DNA of 64,000 bases from Brachypodium distachyon (GCF_000005505.3 NC_016135.3:12060613-12124612); one strand, 5' to 3'; shown: positions 45,466 through 58,177, counted from the stretch's first letter. The notes: generated from the letters alone by a model not told the origin. A program made the numbers and translations.

Positions 45466-46255
45466 TTAGCTCTGGTTTTCCTTGTGTGTTTTGCTGTGCT
45501 GTTGGTCAGATTTCGAAGGCCCGATGTCTGTATGTGATGCATTCGTAGGTAGTTTCGGTATTTGAACAGGCGCACTCTTTTCGCGTTCATCTGTTGATCT
45601 ATCCTGATTATCCTTACCAAGAACATGTACAAACCACCACCATGTCGTGCAATTAGGGTAGAGTAAAATGCACCCAAGGTCCCTATTCTTTCTTTCGCGA
45701 TGGTGTCAAGTAGGTCTCTAATCTTTGAAAATGCACATTTGGGTCCCCATTGTTTGTTAAGTGGTTCATCCCAGGTCCCTCGGCTGTATGCGCAGCTCCG
45801 GCCACATGACGTGGCTGCCACCTAAGATTTGGGCCCACACGTCAGGCGAGGACGTGGCGTTGCAATCTTACAGAAAAGTAGAAAAAAAACCGCGTGTGAG
45901 TCTCTTGCATTTCACGGTCCAGCCATCCTTTCTCTAGTTCTCTCCTGCATCCTCTCCTCTGCCTGTGCAAGATTTCTGTTAGATTGCAACACCACGTCCT
46001 CGCCTGACATGTGGGCCCAAAGCCTAAATGGCAGCCATGTCATGCAGCCGGAGCTGCGCATGCAGCCGAGGGACTTGGGATGAACTGCTTAACAAATAAT
46101 GGAGACCCAAATGTGCATTTTCAAAGATTAGGGACCTACTTGACACCTTTGCGAAAGAATAGGGACCTCCGGTGCATTTTACTCATTAGGGTACATCTCG
46201 TGTATGTCGAGACCAAGAGCATCATGTTTTTCAGGGGAATCAAGCATACCCTAGC
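45466..46255 (-). pseudogene. Trp-rich exon of an unrecognised gene, interrupted by a Mutator-like MITE
   Basis: After an acceptor-like GCTAG near 46245 the minus-strand frame reads MLDSPEKHDALGLDIHEMYP, then is cut by the MITE (46184-45661), and continues CTTWWWFVHVLGKDNQDRST, DEREKSAPVQIPKLPTN and on to a stop at 45466. Without the insertion the frame is open. A paralogous exon at 48438-48629 on the plus strand shares IHEMYPNCTTWWWFVHVLGK and diverges on both sides. The family is not one I know. Confidence 0.5.
45661..46184. mobile_element. Mutator-like MITE with long inverted repeats
   Basis: The 524-base element starts GAGTAAAATGCACCCAAGGT and ends with the inverse GGTGCATTTTACTC. The arms are about 180-200 bases long and nearly palindromic, with only about 130 bases between them and no gene. 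The nine-base duplication ATTAGGGTA is perfect (45652-45660 and 46185-46193). These are MULE features. The paralogous exon at 48438-48629 shows the empty site. Confidence 0.93.
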
Positions 46256-46984
46256 AGCCGTTCACAGATACATACATTGGAACCATGATACTACAAATGG
46301 CGACCCGTACTGGTTCAGTGATGTATTGACTTCATATATAATCATTTTATTCGTGGTCGATGAATTCATTATTTGTTTCTGTTATGTGGAGTTGGGGAAA
46401 ACCCAGTCACCTGTCAAAGGTGACTCAATTTTTAAGCACTACCTTGATCTGAATTATTTTGGCAGAATGATGCATGACAGGTAGTTTTGTCAAATCCATC
46501 ATGACATATATTTTCAATGTATAATTATTTGATATTCTAGTTGTTGACACACTTTATATTAATTTGGACATGCCCATTTTAATAGAGGATGTAGTTGAAT
46601 TTAGTTATGTCAGGGAAACATTGTTTAGCTGGAATGTCAGCTCTGTTTCATCCAATTTTGGGACATAACTATTGTATCTTACCTACCACGACAGTTCTGT
46701 TGGCGAAGCAATATAGTTTCATATATTTACTATTTTAATTACGCATGTAGAATACTGGGTAGCACCTGGTTACTGCATCAGACGTCCAACAAAAAGTGTT
46801 TATTGTATTGTATGCCGAGATATTACAAAATAGGCCTAGCCGTTAGAAGAGTTGTACAGAGTAATTGGTAACTAGGGGCGCAAGGAAAGGAGGAACCAGT
46901 CAACAGGTTACAAATTTTACACATTTTTCCTTTGAGTCACTGGTCAGCATTTCTACTTGACAATGTTTTACTCTACATACACAT

Positions 46985-47487
46985 TCCAGACCTTTGCCAA
47001 TCTGGCATTTTATATTGGGCATGGCTTTACCAGACCTTGGGTCCACCAGATCACCTTACCTGACATCACTAGAATGGTAAGCTGACCAGCTTGATAACTC
47101 AATTAGTTATGATCGTGAAGGGATTCGTATATTCGTGTCGCATTTGTATTCTTCCAGTTCTAACATCCGCAGTCCACTGTATACTGCAGAGGATATCTAG
47201 CAGGGTCGGTACGAATGGACTAGGATCGAATGGTGAGTTCACACTCGTGCGGATGTTTGCAGAAGATGGCATGGAAGACAGAGAATATGACGCTGTGTAC
47301 AAGATTGCTCGTGGGGACGGACGTTTGGAGATTACAGGAGGATGGCAGCAGTTTGTCCTTGAGAACCCGGGTTGGGGATGTAATCGTTTTCACTTTCCAC
47401 ATGGAATCAACCCCGACTGCTCGAGTCATGAAGATTCAAAGTAACCCGGGTGTATGCATCAAGTGCCAGCTGGGCTTTGACAACTGA
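46985..47487 (+). pseudogene. B3-domain gene fragment, plus strand
   Basis: One exon-like frame ends GFTRPWVHQITLPDITRM followed by a donor GTAAGC at about 47081. After an acceptor near 47197, EYDAVYKIARGDGRLEITGG, WQQFVLEN and, after a one-base insertion near 47372, RVGDVIVFTFHM and CIKCQLGFDN to a stop. GW-x-F-x5-GD-x-VF is the second half of a plant B3 DNA-binding domain. The minus-strand locus at 48811-49989 contains matching exons. The frameshift and missing 5' part mark it as a pseudogene. Confidence 0.6.
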
Positions 47488-47489
47488 GT

Positions 47490-48437
47490 TAACTAGTGCA
47501 GCTATGCAAATAAAAGGTCTGCAGGATTTATGCATGCAATTTGTACCCAACTAGGCCCTGTTTATGACTATGTGATGCTCCCACCATAGCTATCTTTAAT
47601 TTACAATTGACTATGGCGCCGAACAGGGCAGATGCTATTCCGTATCCTGTCTTGAGTTGAGAGATAAGAAAATCTAGCAGACGAGCAAGGTCTATTTGTG
47701 GTTCATCACTGACGGGCAATATTTATTTGGTAAATGTTGTTTACGATTGAGACATTAGTGAAGCAATACGATAGTGCCTTGTGGTTTGTGAGCCGTCGGT
47801 CACAATCTTTCCAGATGAGCCTGTGCATCACAATAGGTAATGCAGAAACCATAATCGTGCACTCAGACGCTATGCATTATGATACAGAGCAATATAACTA
47901 GTCTAAAAACATATTATACTATTGTTGATTTCGGTAGATTAACAGTTCACGTGTCGCAGTATAACAGTACTGTCTATACGGTTGGTAACGACGTCGGCGA
48001 GCATGTTCTGTCCATGAGAAGTACATGGCTGTATATGTAACACATGTCTCGAGTATCAGGCTAATTGGCTGCCGTTGGTCTTGTGTTATCCAGCCCATGG
48101 TTACTCGAGGTCCTCGTGTCTGGCATGTGGTGAGAGGTACGTAGCGATTTTTCTGAAGTAGAGGGTACAGCTTACATCTGGAGGGTACCCATTATGATGG
48201 CAGATACACCAATTACAAAAAAAAGAAAGATGGAATTTCATTGTAAAGCTTACATTTAGAGACACCCATTACTTTGGATAATGTCGTGCGGTTGACAAAT
48301 TGACTCCAGGATGGCAACGCACGATTTTATGCAGATGCAACGTCAGTGTGCCATTCAAAGCATATTGGAGATAGCTAATCAACTGAACTCGAAACTGTCA
48401 CACAAGAGTATGGACAGGAGTACATATTATCGAAGCC
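47490..48437. other. Region without recognised genes
   Basis: Short open frames only. It separates the plus-strand B3 fragment from the Trp-rich exon copy. Confidence 0.4.
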
Positions 48438-48629
48438 ATGGTTTACAAGACGAATGGCACTGACACATACCTTCACGAATGCCTTATTCGTGAACAACTT
48501 TTTAACCACATACACGAGATGTACCCTAATTGCACGACATGGTGGTGGTTTGTACATGTTCTTGGTAAGGATAATCAGGATGGATCAACAGATGAACGCG
48601 AAAAAGAGTACATATTATCAGTTACTTGA
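48438..48629 (+). pseudogene. Trp-rich exon copy, with the intact empty site of the MITE
   Basis: The frame from ATG 48438 reads through HECLIREQLFNHIHEMYPNC, TTWWWFVHVLGKDNQDGSTD and EREKE to a stop at 48627. The segment from IHEMYPN to DEREK matches 46200-45570 on the other strand without the Mutator-like element. Upstream and downstream parts differ between the copies. Function unknown. Confidence 0.45.
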
Positions 48630-48810
48630 AAACATATCTCTCCTGCAACCATATCGATGTGCATTGCTTATTGCCATAGTACAGTGAAGCGATAACAGCT
48701 CGAATACGTGTCTTTATTCTAGCTGCGATAGACTTTTGCTTTTAAAAATTATTGATGCCACGGCTCGTCACACTATTTTGAAGGAGTCCAAACCGAATGG
48801 CACATTTTAT

Positions 48811-49989
48811 TCAACGACAGAGCGCGCCTTTGCCAATCTGGCATTTTATACATGTGCCACGAGACGTCACGATCGGCTGGATGAACATTGTAACCTGAGG
48901 TTGCATGTGGATGGTAAAAAGAACCAATGTTCCTGCTTTGACATCCCTGTTGTTGAGCAGAGACATTTCCCAACCCCCTTTGATCTCAATTCTGTTATCC
49001 ATTCTGTTTATCTTGAACCAGCTGTCAATCCTGTAATAATATTGTTCGAAGGTTCTTGAAAGTGCCTTACAAGTAGGATCCTCCCTATTTCTGGCAGGCC
49101 TTGTGTACCGACACTCAGTGAAATTCTCTGCAGCAGCAACAAGATGTCATGATGTTAAAGGATATTATAACCAGGTAAAGTACGAACTGCACGAGTTGTT
49201 CGGTTGGAACAGCCGACAATATTATACAACATACCATCCTTGATATATCTTGGTGCCTAAGCACATGCACCCATGGTCTAGCGACACCAGGCCCCTGTGT
49301 CTGGAGCATACAGGAAATCTGGTCCATTTCAGCGACGTCAAGGTGCGTCCCACGGGACCAAACGAGTGAATCAACAACGTTTTTGGTTGTAAAGTCCATG
49401 CGGTGGTAAGCTGCAATAAAAGATTTTCCCAAATTTTTAGCGTCTTAGAAAACAATCCTGGTGGTGAACGCCAGAAACAACAAGCTGTGTCGTAGTTAAT
49501 ATTACCGACGCCGTTTATCGGCAGCAGAGGAGTAGCCGAGTCAGGACGAAGAATCTCTACTTCAATACGTCTCGGAGTAGCGGGGACAGTGAAGCGGACA
49601 ACATCTCCTCTTGACACGCAGTATTGACGCGACAGATCAGTCTACCCCGGGCCATATAAATAAGGCTGGCAGTTGTCGTCAGCAATAAGAGCGATGAATG
49701 TAAGTCCTTCAGGTGTAACTAATTCAGACTCCGTGCCGTCATGAAATTCGAAGGTGTCAGGTTTGTCACACGGAACGTACTGCAGAATAAGACAACAATA
49801 TAGCATGCATCAGTATAGACGAATCGTGGTTCCAGATAACGCTGGATGAGAGCAGGATCTCACGGCATAGTTAATAGATTCGGGGGTGATATAAACCCTG
49901 AACTGTTTATCACCGACTGTTTGGTCACCACACGTAATCCCCAGCAAATTGTTGCAGTCGATGCAAGCCATATCTCTTCTAGGTGGCAT
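48811..49989 (-). pseudogene. B3-domain gene, four exons, with an in-frame stop
   Basis: Exon 1 (49989 to 49864) starts MPPRRDMACIDCNNLLGITC and ends at a GTGAGA donor. Exon 2 (49779 to about 49506) continues in phase with YVPCDKPDTFEFHDGTESEL and TPEGLTFIALIADDN, has a TAG after YLYGPG, then YCVSRGDVVRFTVPATPRRI. Exon 3 (49410 to 49235) joins in phase and ends RPWVHVLRHQDISRM. Exon 4 (49030 to 48811) has RIEIKGGW and KAGTLVLFTIHM, but its phase does not fit exon 3. Two B3-like halves (VSRGDVVRF; GGW...GTLVLF) suggest a nuclear DNA-binding protein. The stop and the phase problem argue for a recent pseudogene. Confidence 0.55.
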
Positions 49990-50019
49990 CCTGAAGCTGG
50001 CAGAAGAGAGCAATACGAG

Positions 50020-52200
50020 TGAGGCAGAGGTTTGGATGAAAGCAGCATAGCCAGCACAATATCATTATCCAAACACCACCGACTAACTAACGACGATACA
50101 CTATCACACGTGGACTGGTCCAAGGAATTTTTTTAAACTTAGTTTTAAGACACCATAGTTTTTTTTATTTTTATTTTTGTTGGCTGGAGATGTATAATAT
50201 GTCGTTGTGTCATCACATTCGATAATCTAAAATAAAACTGTATAAAGAAGCAGCATGCAACGATAACGAGTCTCGGTAACCACTGATTTTATCAGTCTGT
50301 AAAACGTGAAGCATGCAGGGTATGACAATTTCGTCTCTACTAGGGAGCAGTATATTGTCCATCCAGCATGTGCCAGCAATGGTTTCTGGCGAGAATGTAT
50401 GGCGGATTCAGAAATCATGTCTTTAAGTCTCCAGTACCAGAACTACCAAATTGAGGGATGGTTGTGCTGCATGCAGCATCATTGGCCTCTATTCAAGCAT
50501 GACATCCAGCACATTCAGCAATTAGTCACGGTAAAAGAACAAACTATTGTGAAATGCGAACCCACACAGGATATGAAATGATACAAATGACTTGTAAGCG
50601 CCGCATGCTCATGTATCTGTTCCATAGAGGACATACCCAGCTCTGACGGATGTGGCATCCATCTGCTGAAAGCAACTAGACGAGTATAGTATACTCGGGA
50701 TAACATGATTCAGGAGATGCAAACAAACACATCCGATAGCACACAAATACAGATGCTTGTTTATGTGATTAATGATAAAGATCTTGTGAGTATGCGAGCA
50801 AATCAACATTCCCAAGCAATGGAATCACAATATACTCTGTTATCCCGCCCTGCAAGCAATTGAACGCAATAGATATCAGCATGCAGGAGGAGATGATGCA
50901 TTGCAGAGTTACCTGGGACGTGATATCAATGGATGCGGGTGGTTTTTCTCCTTCTACAACGGTGAAACAGAGATACAGAAGTCTCAGAGTATGGTTGTGG
51001 GTGAGACTATTGTCTGGTATGGGTAGGATTCCTGGGACAGTCCTCGATCGGGTTGTTATTTATTTGAAGCCCCAGTACTTCTTTTTTTTTGCCAAATTGG
51101 GCCCATACAGAATCGAAGCCCAAGTTTACGATAGCCAGACACGTGGCACAGGAGGCCACGGCCTCTATTCCATAGCTTTAATGCGTCCACACAGTGTCGT
51201 ACTCAGCAGAACTGTCTGCTTATTTTCATACATACGTGGTTAGCTGACCTTGCTCATATCATTTTTCTTCTTGCGAGTTAACAGTTTGTAATCTGATTAC
51301 GCCACATGTTTGACATTGTGTTATTGAATTCACGCACAGTATTATGCCAGAGAGAATTTCGAATCGGGTTGGTACAGAAGGATGGGTCAGTTAGACAAGA
51401 ACAAGATCAAGCTGAAGGAGGGAGCATGCGACTATGAGCATATTAGCATTTTTTGGGAGTAGATGCAGCAAGTTTAGGTCATTTTTGAGACAATAATTAT
51501 GTAACAGAGGGAGCATAGCCGGATGGTCATCTATCCCACCGCCGGCCAAGCGCATTATGTTATATTATGTCTAATCGCGTGATATTCCTGCGAATAGTTG
51601 ATATGTAACTTACCCATCTTCAAGTTTTAAAACGTAAGTTGATTGTGAATTTTTTCGTGTTGTTGGACCCGTGTCATACATTCATGTCTGGCCGTGTATG
51701 GTTGTAATCATTGAAAAAAAATTCCATCACACGCTGAATGGATTGCACCGTGGTCTATTGTGTGACCGATGTCCATCACGCCATCTATGTGGCTCAGATG
51801 ATTATGCTAGAGTCAAGAATGTCTGGAAACTGCAACTGCATTGTTTTGTTAGGATCATAACTTTTTTTGTATTTTTTTTATTGTAATGTTATAACTACAC
51901 GTGGTCATACGTGATCCAACCCATGCATTTTCAGTTTGCCCGCCATGAAACCCGGTATATAGGGACCGGCACCCCCTGACTAACTGCTATGTCCAAAGTG
52001 TAGACTAAAAGTACATGAAAGACAATGATGGCATATATTTTGTATATTTTTGTACCGGAAGAAAAAAACCGTGAGAAGTAGTCTTGAAAATGTATAACAT
52101 GTTGTTGTGAATCAACATTCTAACATTTATCTGTACCGAAAATCAATATTTTAATATGAAGGATTATATGTGTTTTGGGATAGTCAGAACCAACTTTGTA
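50020..52200. other. Region without recognised genes
   Basis: Open frames up to 127 codons (for example 50860-51243 plus) show no known motif and no paired splice sites that join them. 51240-52200 is AT-rich. Confidence 0.4.
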
Positions 52201-52207
52201 GTATACA

Positions 52208-52239
52208 CACATACATACATACATACATACATACATACA

Positions 52240-52273
<34 letters not shown>

Positions 52274-52348
52274 CATATATATATATATAGACATATATAT
52301 ATATATGTATATATAGATATGTCTATATGTATGTATGTATATATATAT
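52208..52348. repeat. CATA/TA microsatellite
   Basis: About fifteen CATA units (52208-52268) followed by TA runs and inverted TATG units to 52348. It lies about 250-300 bases upstream of the proposed first exon of the next gene. Confidence 0.95.
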
Positions 52349-52666
52349 GCGAAAAGTTATATATGTACGGATACGTAAATGTGTATATGATTTTTATGCA
52401 CGTGTCCCCCAAGCGGATGGGTTTCGCACCTGTCGCACTACCCATGGACATTTTTTTTCTGTGTAAGGCGCATGTTCTAGAAGGGCCACGCTGCAAAAAA
52501 GCCACCCACCGTCCGACCGAACCTACAGACCCCGAGCAAAAACAGTGAATGTGGATGAGCGGCGGCGCTGGTAGGCTACATGGATGCGGGGATCTAGGGT
52601 TCCGATTTAGCTCCACCATTCTTAGAACCAACATCTTGCGACCATCAACCTCGCATCTGGTGTCTC

Positions 52667-55600
52667 TTGCGGAGTACCGCTGAGTCGCGGTCGGTCGATT
52701 GGCTCGACGTTCTCGGGGAGGCAACCGCAGATTCTGTTGGTACTTGCCGTCGATTCAGCTTCCCCGACTGCGAGAAGAAGAATCCCCCTGAATATTTGTC
52801 CATCCTCACAGTCGACAAGGAAACAGAGGTAAGTCTAATGAACACACAGTTCGGCGATCTAAATTACATCAGATCCTTCATCCCGTTAACCAATTCCCCA
52901 AATGCCGTCGGTAACCACCAACTCCGGCATGCTAGTTGACGGATGCCACCGGTTGGATATTTGCGTATGATGAGTGCGCAGATTAGGGAGACGACAATTC
53001 GGCCGTAGGTAGGAATTAAGGTCGAATACAGAGTATGCGGCACCGCAACGTCATGATTAAGATATTTGTGTGGCGTAAGGAGCAACGCTAATTGTACAAA
53101 AATGACGGGAAGTAACACATCATAATTGTCTGGCACCCAGTATGTAGTATAACTAACGCACGACTATATGTCACCAACATTGTGTATAAATGCCGTTTAA
53201 TCATTTGATTTCAACTTGGGGTATGTGCATCCATTGATTGTGCATATCTCGAAATCACTTGTTCAGCCACCCACAGTGCATTGTTCAGGGTGGTATGCTG
53301 CGGAGTTGGAGCCTATTGACCATCGTTATAGTCACGTGTGTAATTCGTCAATGGCAGCAAACATTCATTCAATTGTTTTTTGTCCTGTATATTTGGCAGT
53401 ATGTATTTGCATAATGTTTTCATTTTTTTATAACTGTTATGCTGCGTAAATGTAGGGACTTATAGCAAGGCAACTTCAGCTGGATAAGGAAATGGCATGT
53501 AACGACGACACCTTATTCAAATGTGAGATCGAAAATGATGATTCAGAAAACATGTTCACGTTTGGGGGTGCAACATCCAGGGGTTCAGTCAAACTGGTGC
53601 ACAATGTGATTGCAAGCTTCAACCAATCAAAAAAAGATATTGTGAGCAGTGCCAGTGTCAGTTTCAGTGGTCTGCTCTCATTCCCCCAACTCACAAAGTT
53701 GAACCTGAAATTCTCAAAGTGGTTGCTTACCAGGGTGGACGAGCCAACGACTTCTATTGTGGTTGACAAGGACCATGTTTACAAATTCTCACCACAAGAT
53801 GTTCACAGCGTGTTTGGGGTGCCTGCAGCTGGACGTGATGTACAAGACAAGGATCTTGACCGATCTAACGCAGTAGTTAATCTGGTGCGGTCTCGTCTTG
53901 GCTTAAATGGGAAAGAAGCTCGTTCATTCAAGGCTGCCCAGGCCATATTAGTAAAGGATTATGGCGAAAAGATGCAACCACATGAGGTTGATGCATTTAA
54001 GACTGCATTTGTAGTTTTTATCATGGGTCATTTCTTTGCACCTACATCAAAGCACAACTACTGCAATATTGATTATTGGCCTGCGCTAGCTGACCCTAGC
54101 CTAATCAACACTTTCAACTGGGGCAAGTACATAGTAGAAGAATTATGTGATGCGGCGAAGAAGCTAAAAGCTGACATCCGGAAGAACATATCTGTTTCCA
54201 ACATAACCGGGTGCACACTGTTCTTGCAGTTAAGGAACTGCTCCTGCAAATTGGATATGCAAGTTTCTTATACACTTCTATCCAGTACATGGCCAGTCTA
54301 GTACATATCAACAGTTTGTTGTTCTTATCGGCAGGTCTTTTATCTAAACAGTGTGAATCTTGGTGCACTGAACATACCGGACGGTACTTTCCCACTAATA
54401 AAGGCTATAACATTAGAAAGGCTCAAGGCAATGATCGCAGCTGATACTGTTCCTAAAGTTGGGCTAAAACATGATATTGAGTTTGGCGCATGCCTTGTCA
54501 GCACCAATTCCTTTTTTTTGTATAACACCGTTCAATCGTTCTGCCTTATGATCTATGTTCATTTTATTTGAATTGTCCACGCCCTATTTGTGTACTTCTT
54601 AAACGAAGAGCCGAGGATGATTCTTTCAGAAGAACAAACGGGTCGGTATATACCACTCGAAGAGAACGCGTGGGAATGCTATAGAGCTTTGCCATCTGCT
54701 CAAACTGTCCAATGAGGTAAAAGCAATGCCCATTTCTATCGTTGTCCATCCTTCAGCACGTATGGCCCGGTACGTGTATGAATGTATATCAAAACTTGCA
54801 GGCAGCACCAAGGATATATCAGAGCATGAAGAAACAGAGGGAATACATATTGTATCATGCCCGTCTAGGCAGTAGCAATTTATTCTCTGACACAAAAGAT
54901 TTGGCGCTGAGGTACGGGAAAAACAAAGATGCAATGATGCCGGGTGATGCAGCTCCGAGCCAAATGTGCAGCGGTACAGGTATTTTTCATATTTCCTGTC
55001 CGAACAACCGTGTGTGATCACTAATAATCTTTTTGGTAGTTCGTGAATTTTGTTATAACGAATATATTCTGTGATGTACCAGCTGTTGGCAGTAGCGTAC
55101 TGACATCATATCCGGATGCATGACAAATGAGACGCGACCACATAAGAAGATATGCACATCAATGTCTTGCGACACATCCATGGTGGATGTCTTTGCTGTC
55201 GAGCGACATGGATATTCCGGTCCAGACAGGTCATTTAGACGACGTGCAATGCGAGCTTTCTCTGTTTTCACGGTAGGACACACAACTAGCCCATGGATAC
55301 ACAAATAATGCTGCTGACAAAGGAACTGAAATGACCATGTCAGGAGACTTAGACATGAATTCTACTGATCCGTTGGTCACACCAATCACAAGAGTTTAGA
55401 ACAGCAAAACAGCCGTCCAATAGCATAGCAGCGGAACATGTGGGAACAAAAAAGACCAATTCCGGGCACTAATAGAGTTCACCCCAAACTTTGAACTTGG
55501 GATCGATAGCCCACAAGACGAAGCTGCCACTGCAAATTCGACAACAAAGGACACCACTGATTTACCATGTGATATGAATGAAGTTTTCACGAAGACACCC

Positions 55601-57160
55601 ACCGCTTCAGCATCCGAGAAGCGACCTTCGTACTGGCAGATGGGTGAAGAAGCCAGCAATTATTCGCCAGCATCGATGAACAAATTGTTGCAGAATTTCT
55701 TTGCGTTTAGCTACGACACGCAGCTAATGGATGACATCAACCTTAATGCGAAGACTATTGATTTTGAGCTCAGCACTTCACCATTCAACAAGCGCAAGGC
55801 TCGCCTCGTACCGGTCGAGTGTGTACCAACAACCATTGTTCCTGAGAGAAATTATCCAGAAGCTGTATGCTCAGACTTCCACAAAATGGTGTCAAGTATA
55901 CAGTCTGGAACCCCTGCAGGGAAGAGGTAACAATCACATATACGCTTGCAAATGAGCAATTGTCAATGAATACAATGGACAACATGAATTGACAGGTCTT
56001 TTCTTGCTGGTGTACCTTATTCAACTTTCTCACATATATTTTGCCTTTTCCAGTCGGTGGGTTATGCACCTCGTCCCTAGCTGCATAGAGGTGAGTGCAC
56101 AGCACTTGAGCAAGATGTTCTCGGGAGATGTGGACTTCGACCATGACATAGTTAACTTGATGATGAGATGTTTCAAACAAGCCGAAGATCTTTGTGATCA
56201 AGCTGGCATCACTCATAGGCGGAAGCATTTTATGGAGTCCAATTTCCTGGTACTATTAATTTCCTTTGTATCGACTATGTAGTTAAATTGATCATACAGA
56301 ATAAGAAACCTATTAAATGGTTATCCAAAACATGCAGATGAGGCTCCTAGCTGGTGAAGATCCTAACAGCTTCGTGCCAATCCGTGACCAATTCATTGGA
56401 GACCATGTGGGGTACGACGTACCAAATTGCAAACTGGTCAGTACTTAAATACTCATATATATATATCAGTCGATGATCGTCTTGACCAGCCGGTAATAAT
56501 TCCTATATGAATGGCTTACGCTGTACATTTTTCTACAGATAATGCTCCCTGCATATGTTTACGCCATTGACCTGATTGAGAAGAATCTCACTGTATACGA
56601 ACCTACTATGTGAGGGAGGATGAGGGCAAACACAGAGATCTGCATGTTGACATATGTGCCAAGCTTAAGCAAGCTATGGCAGCAGCTGCAGCAAAGTTTT
56701 TTGTTTCATGGAATTTTGATTGGGAAGGGCTTAATGTCAGATTCATATGCGATGGTGCCAACTTGACTGACAGGTACACGAGAAGCAAATTCCCAACCCG
56801 ACAAAATAGCGATACAATTATTTGAAATTGACAATGCTGATGCACCGGTATCATTTTTCACTCATCTTCACAGCATAAGGTCGGGAATACACACTCTAAA
56901 CTTTATCAAGTTCTTTGATGGGAGCGAGCACCATGTCCGGATACGCAAGGTCAAAGCAGTTGACATATCTTGTTAAGTAGTCAATACTTGTTGCTTATTA
57001 TCTATTTGACATCCAAAGGAATAACTGGGCGTGATGCTTTCGGTTTGTCATGTAGGATGATGAGATGAAGCACGCGTCGTACCTGCTTTATGACCTCATG
57101 CATCTGAGGGGTAACAACGCTCCTCGCCCACCCGGGTTTATACAAGTGGTGGAGGACTAA
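52667..57160 (+). pseudogene. Ulp1-like protease family gene, 11 exons, two lesions
   Basis: Exons by eye: 52667-52828, 53456-54229, 54335-54496, 54630-54716, 54802-54979, 55476-55926, 56054-56249, 56338-56436, 56539-56773, 56874-56949 and 57056-57160. Nearly all junctions keep the codon phase. Exon 2 carries the N-terminal domain shared with the 2.9-5.1 kb gene (SFSGLLSFPQLTKLNLKFSK, WLLTRVDEP, FSPQDVHSVFGVPAAGRD, GCTLFLQ). The late exons resemble a Ulp1 domain (MLPAYVYAIDLIEKNLTVYE; then SGIHTLNFIKFFDG). The usual catalytic Cys of DCGI is Ser and no GHW-type His is seen, so it would be inactive as a protease. Lesions: exon 2 ends CAG/TTAAGG instead of a GT donor, and a one-base frame change near 56606. 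The start codon is uncertain. Function unknown. Confidence 0.65.
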
Positions 57161-58140
57161 ATCAACTCTTCTGCGATGACGTCGGGATTTTATCGATGTG
57201 TTGTTGCTGGAAACGAACACTTATCTGCATTCGTACAAGTGTTTGTGTAAAAACATGCTATTTTTTCATACTTGTAGCAGCAAGACATCCACTAAATAAT
57301 TAGGCAGCATGCCTGCTGTAGTGTTCGGAACTTTGTTTAATTGGAGATTTATCGGCCGCATCAACCGCAACCTGCATTCGGTTATCGCTAGCAAATTAGT
57401 TTTGTAAGCAGTTGACGATGGATCATTTTCTCTTAACTTTCCTCATGGCGCTATAATCAAGAAGTTGGATCGACATCTCATCAAAAGTTTCGTTTTTGGT
57501 ATGTAGGTGGTTGTCTGGTATGTGCACTACGTGCCAAAGCTGGGAACTGATTTGGATGTGCATGTTCTGAGATCAAACATATGAACGTTAACATTATGTT
57601 ACTTGTTTTGCAAGAACATGTTCAAACCGACAGATCGAACACTCATTTAAGAGCACGTTTTCCCTGAAATTTTTAAGATCGAACGGTGAACAAGTTCTAA
57701 ACAGGATATATCCAGAACAAAAGCCGTGCATGAACATGTTCTTGTTACCCAGCGTCCAAGACCAACTCCAAAGCGCATCGTGATTTGATATAGTACTACC
57801 TAATATACTTCCCGCCAAACAGTCACCGATATAATAGGTTGTACATAAATAGAAGCACAACAGCATACCGTTCGAGTACCGGTTTTACATAAATTCAACA
57901 AATAACTACATGCATACCAAATTAGCCCCAGCCACTACAACGTCTCACATCGCTTATGAGGTACCACATAATACGTACGGAGAAGTGCTCATCAGCTTCT
58001 ATGGAGTATAGCTGCATCGCATACGATTAGTTTGATTGCACAACCAGTCCTTGTGCAGTAACAGTTAGAACCCAAAAGGACAAAATAAACCTGAGGAGCA
58101 GATACGGAACTGATCGACCATCTGGCCTTCTACAGGAGTT
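57161..58140. other. Intergenic region between converging genes
   Basis: No gene recognised. It holds the 3' flanks of the Ulp1-like gene (plus) and the GATA gene (minus). Confidence 0.45.
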
Positions 58141-58177
58141 TAGTTCTTATCGTGGCTCGGGACGCTGATAAAGGCGA

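Noticed and set aside
47091..47444. 117-codon plus-strand frame as an intact protein
   Set aside because: Its C-terminal part is a frameshifted reading of the B3-like segment and its start lies in a probable intron.
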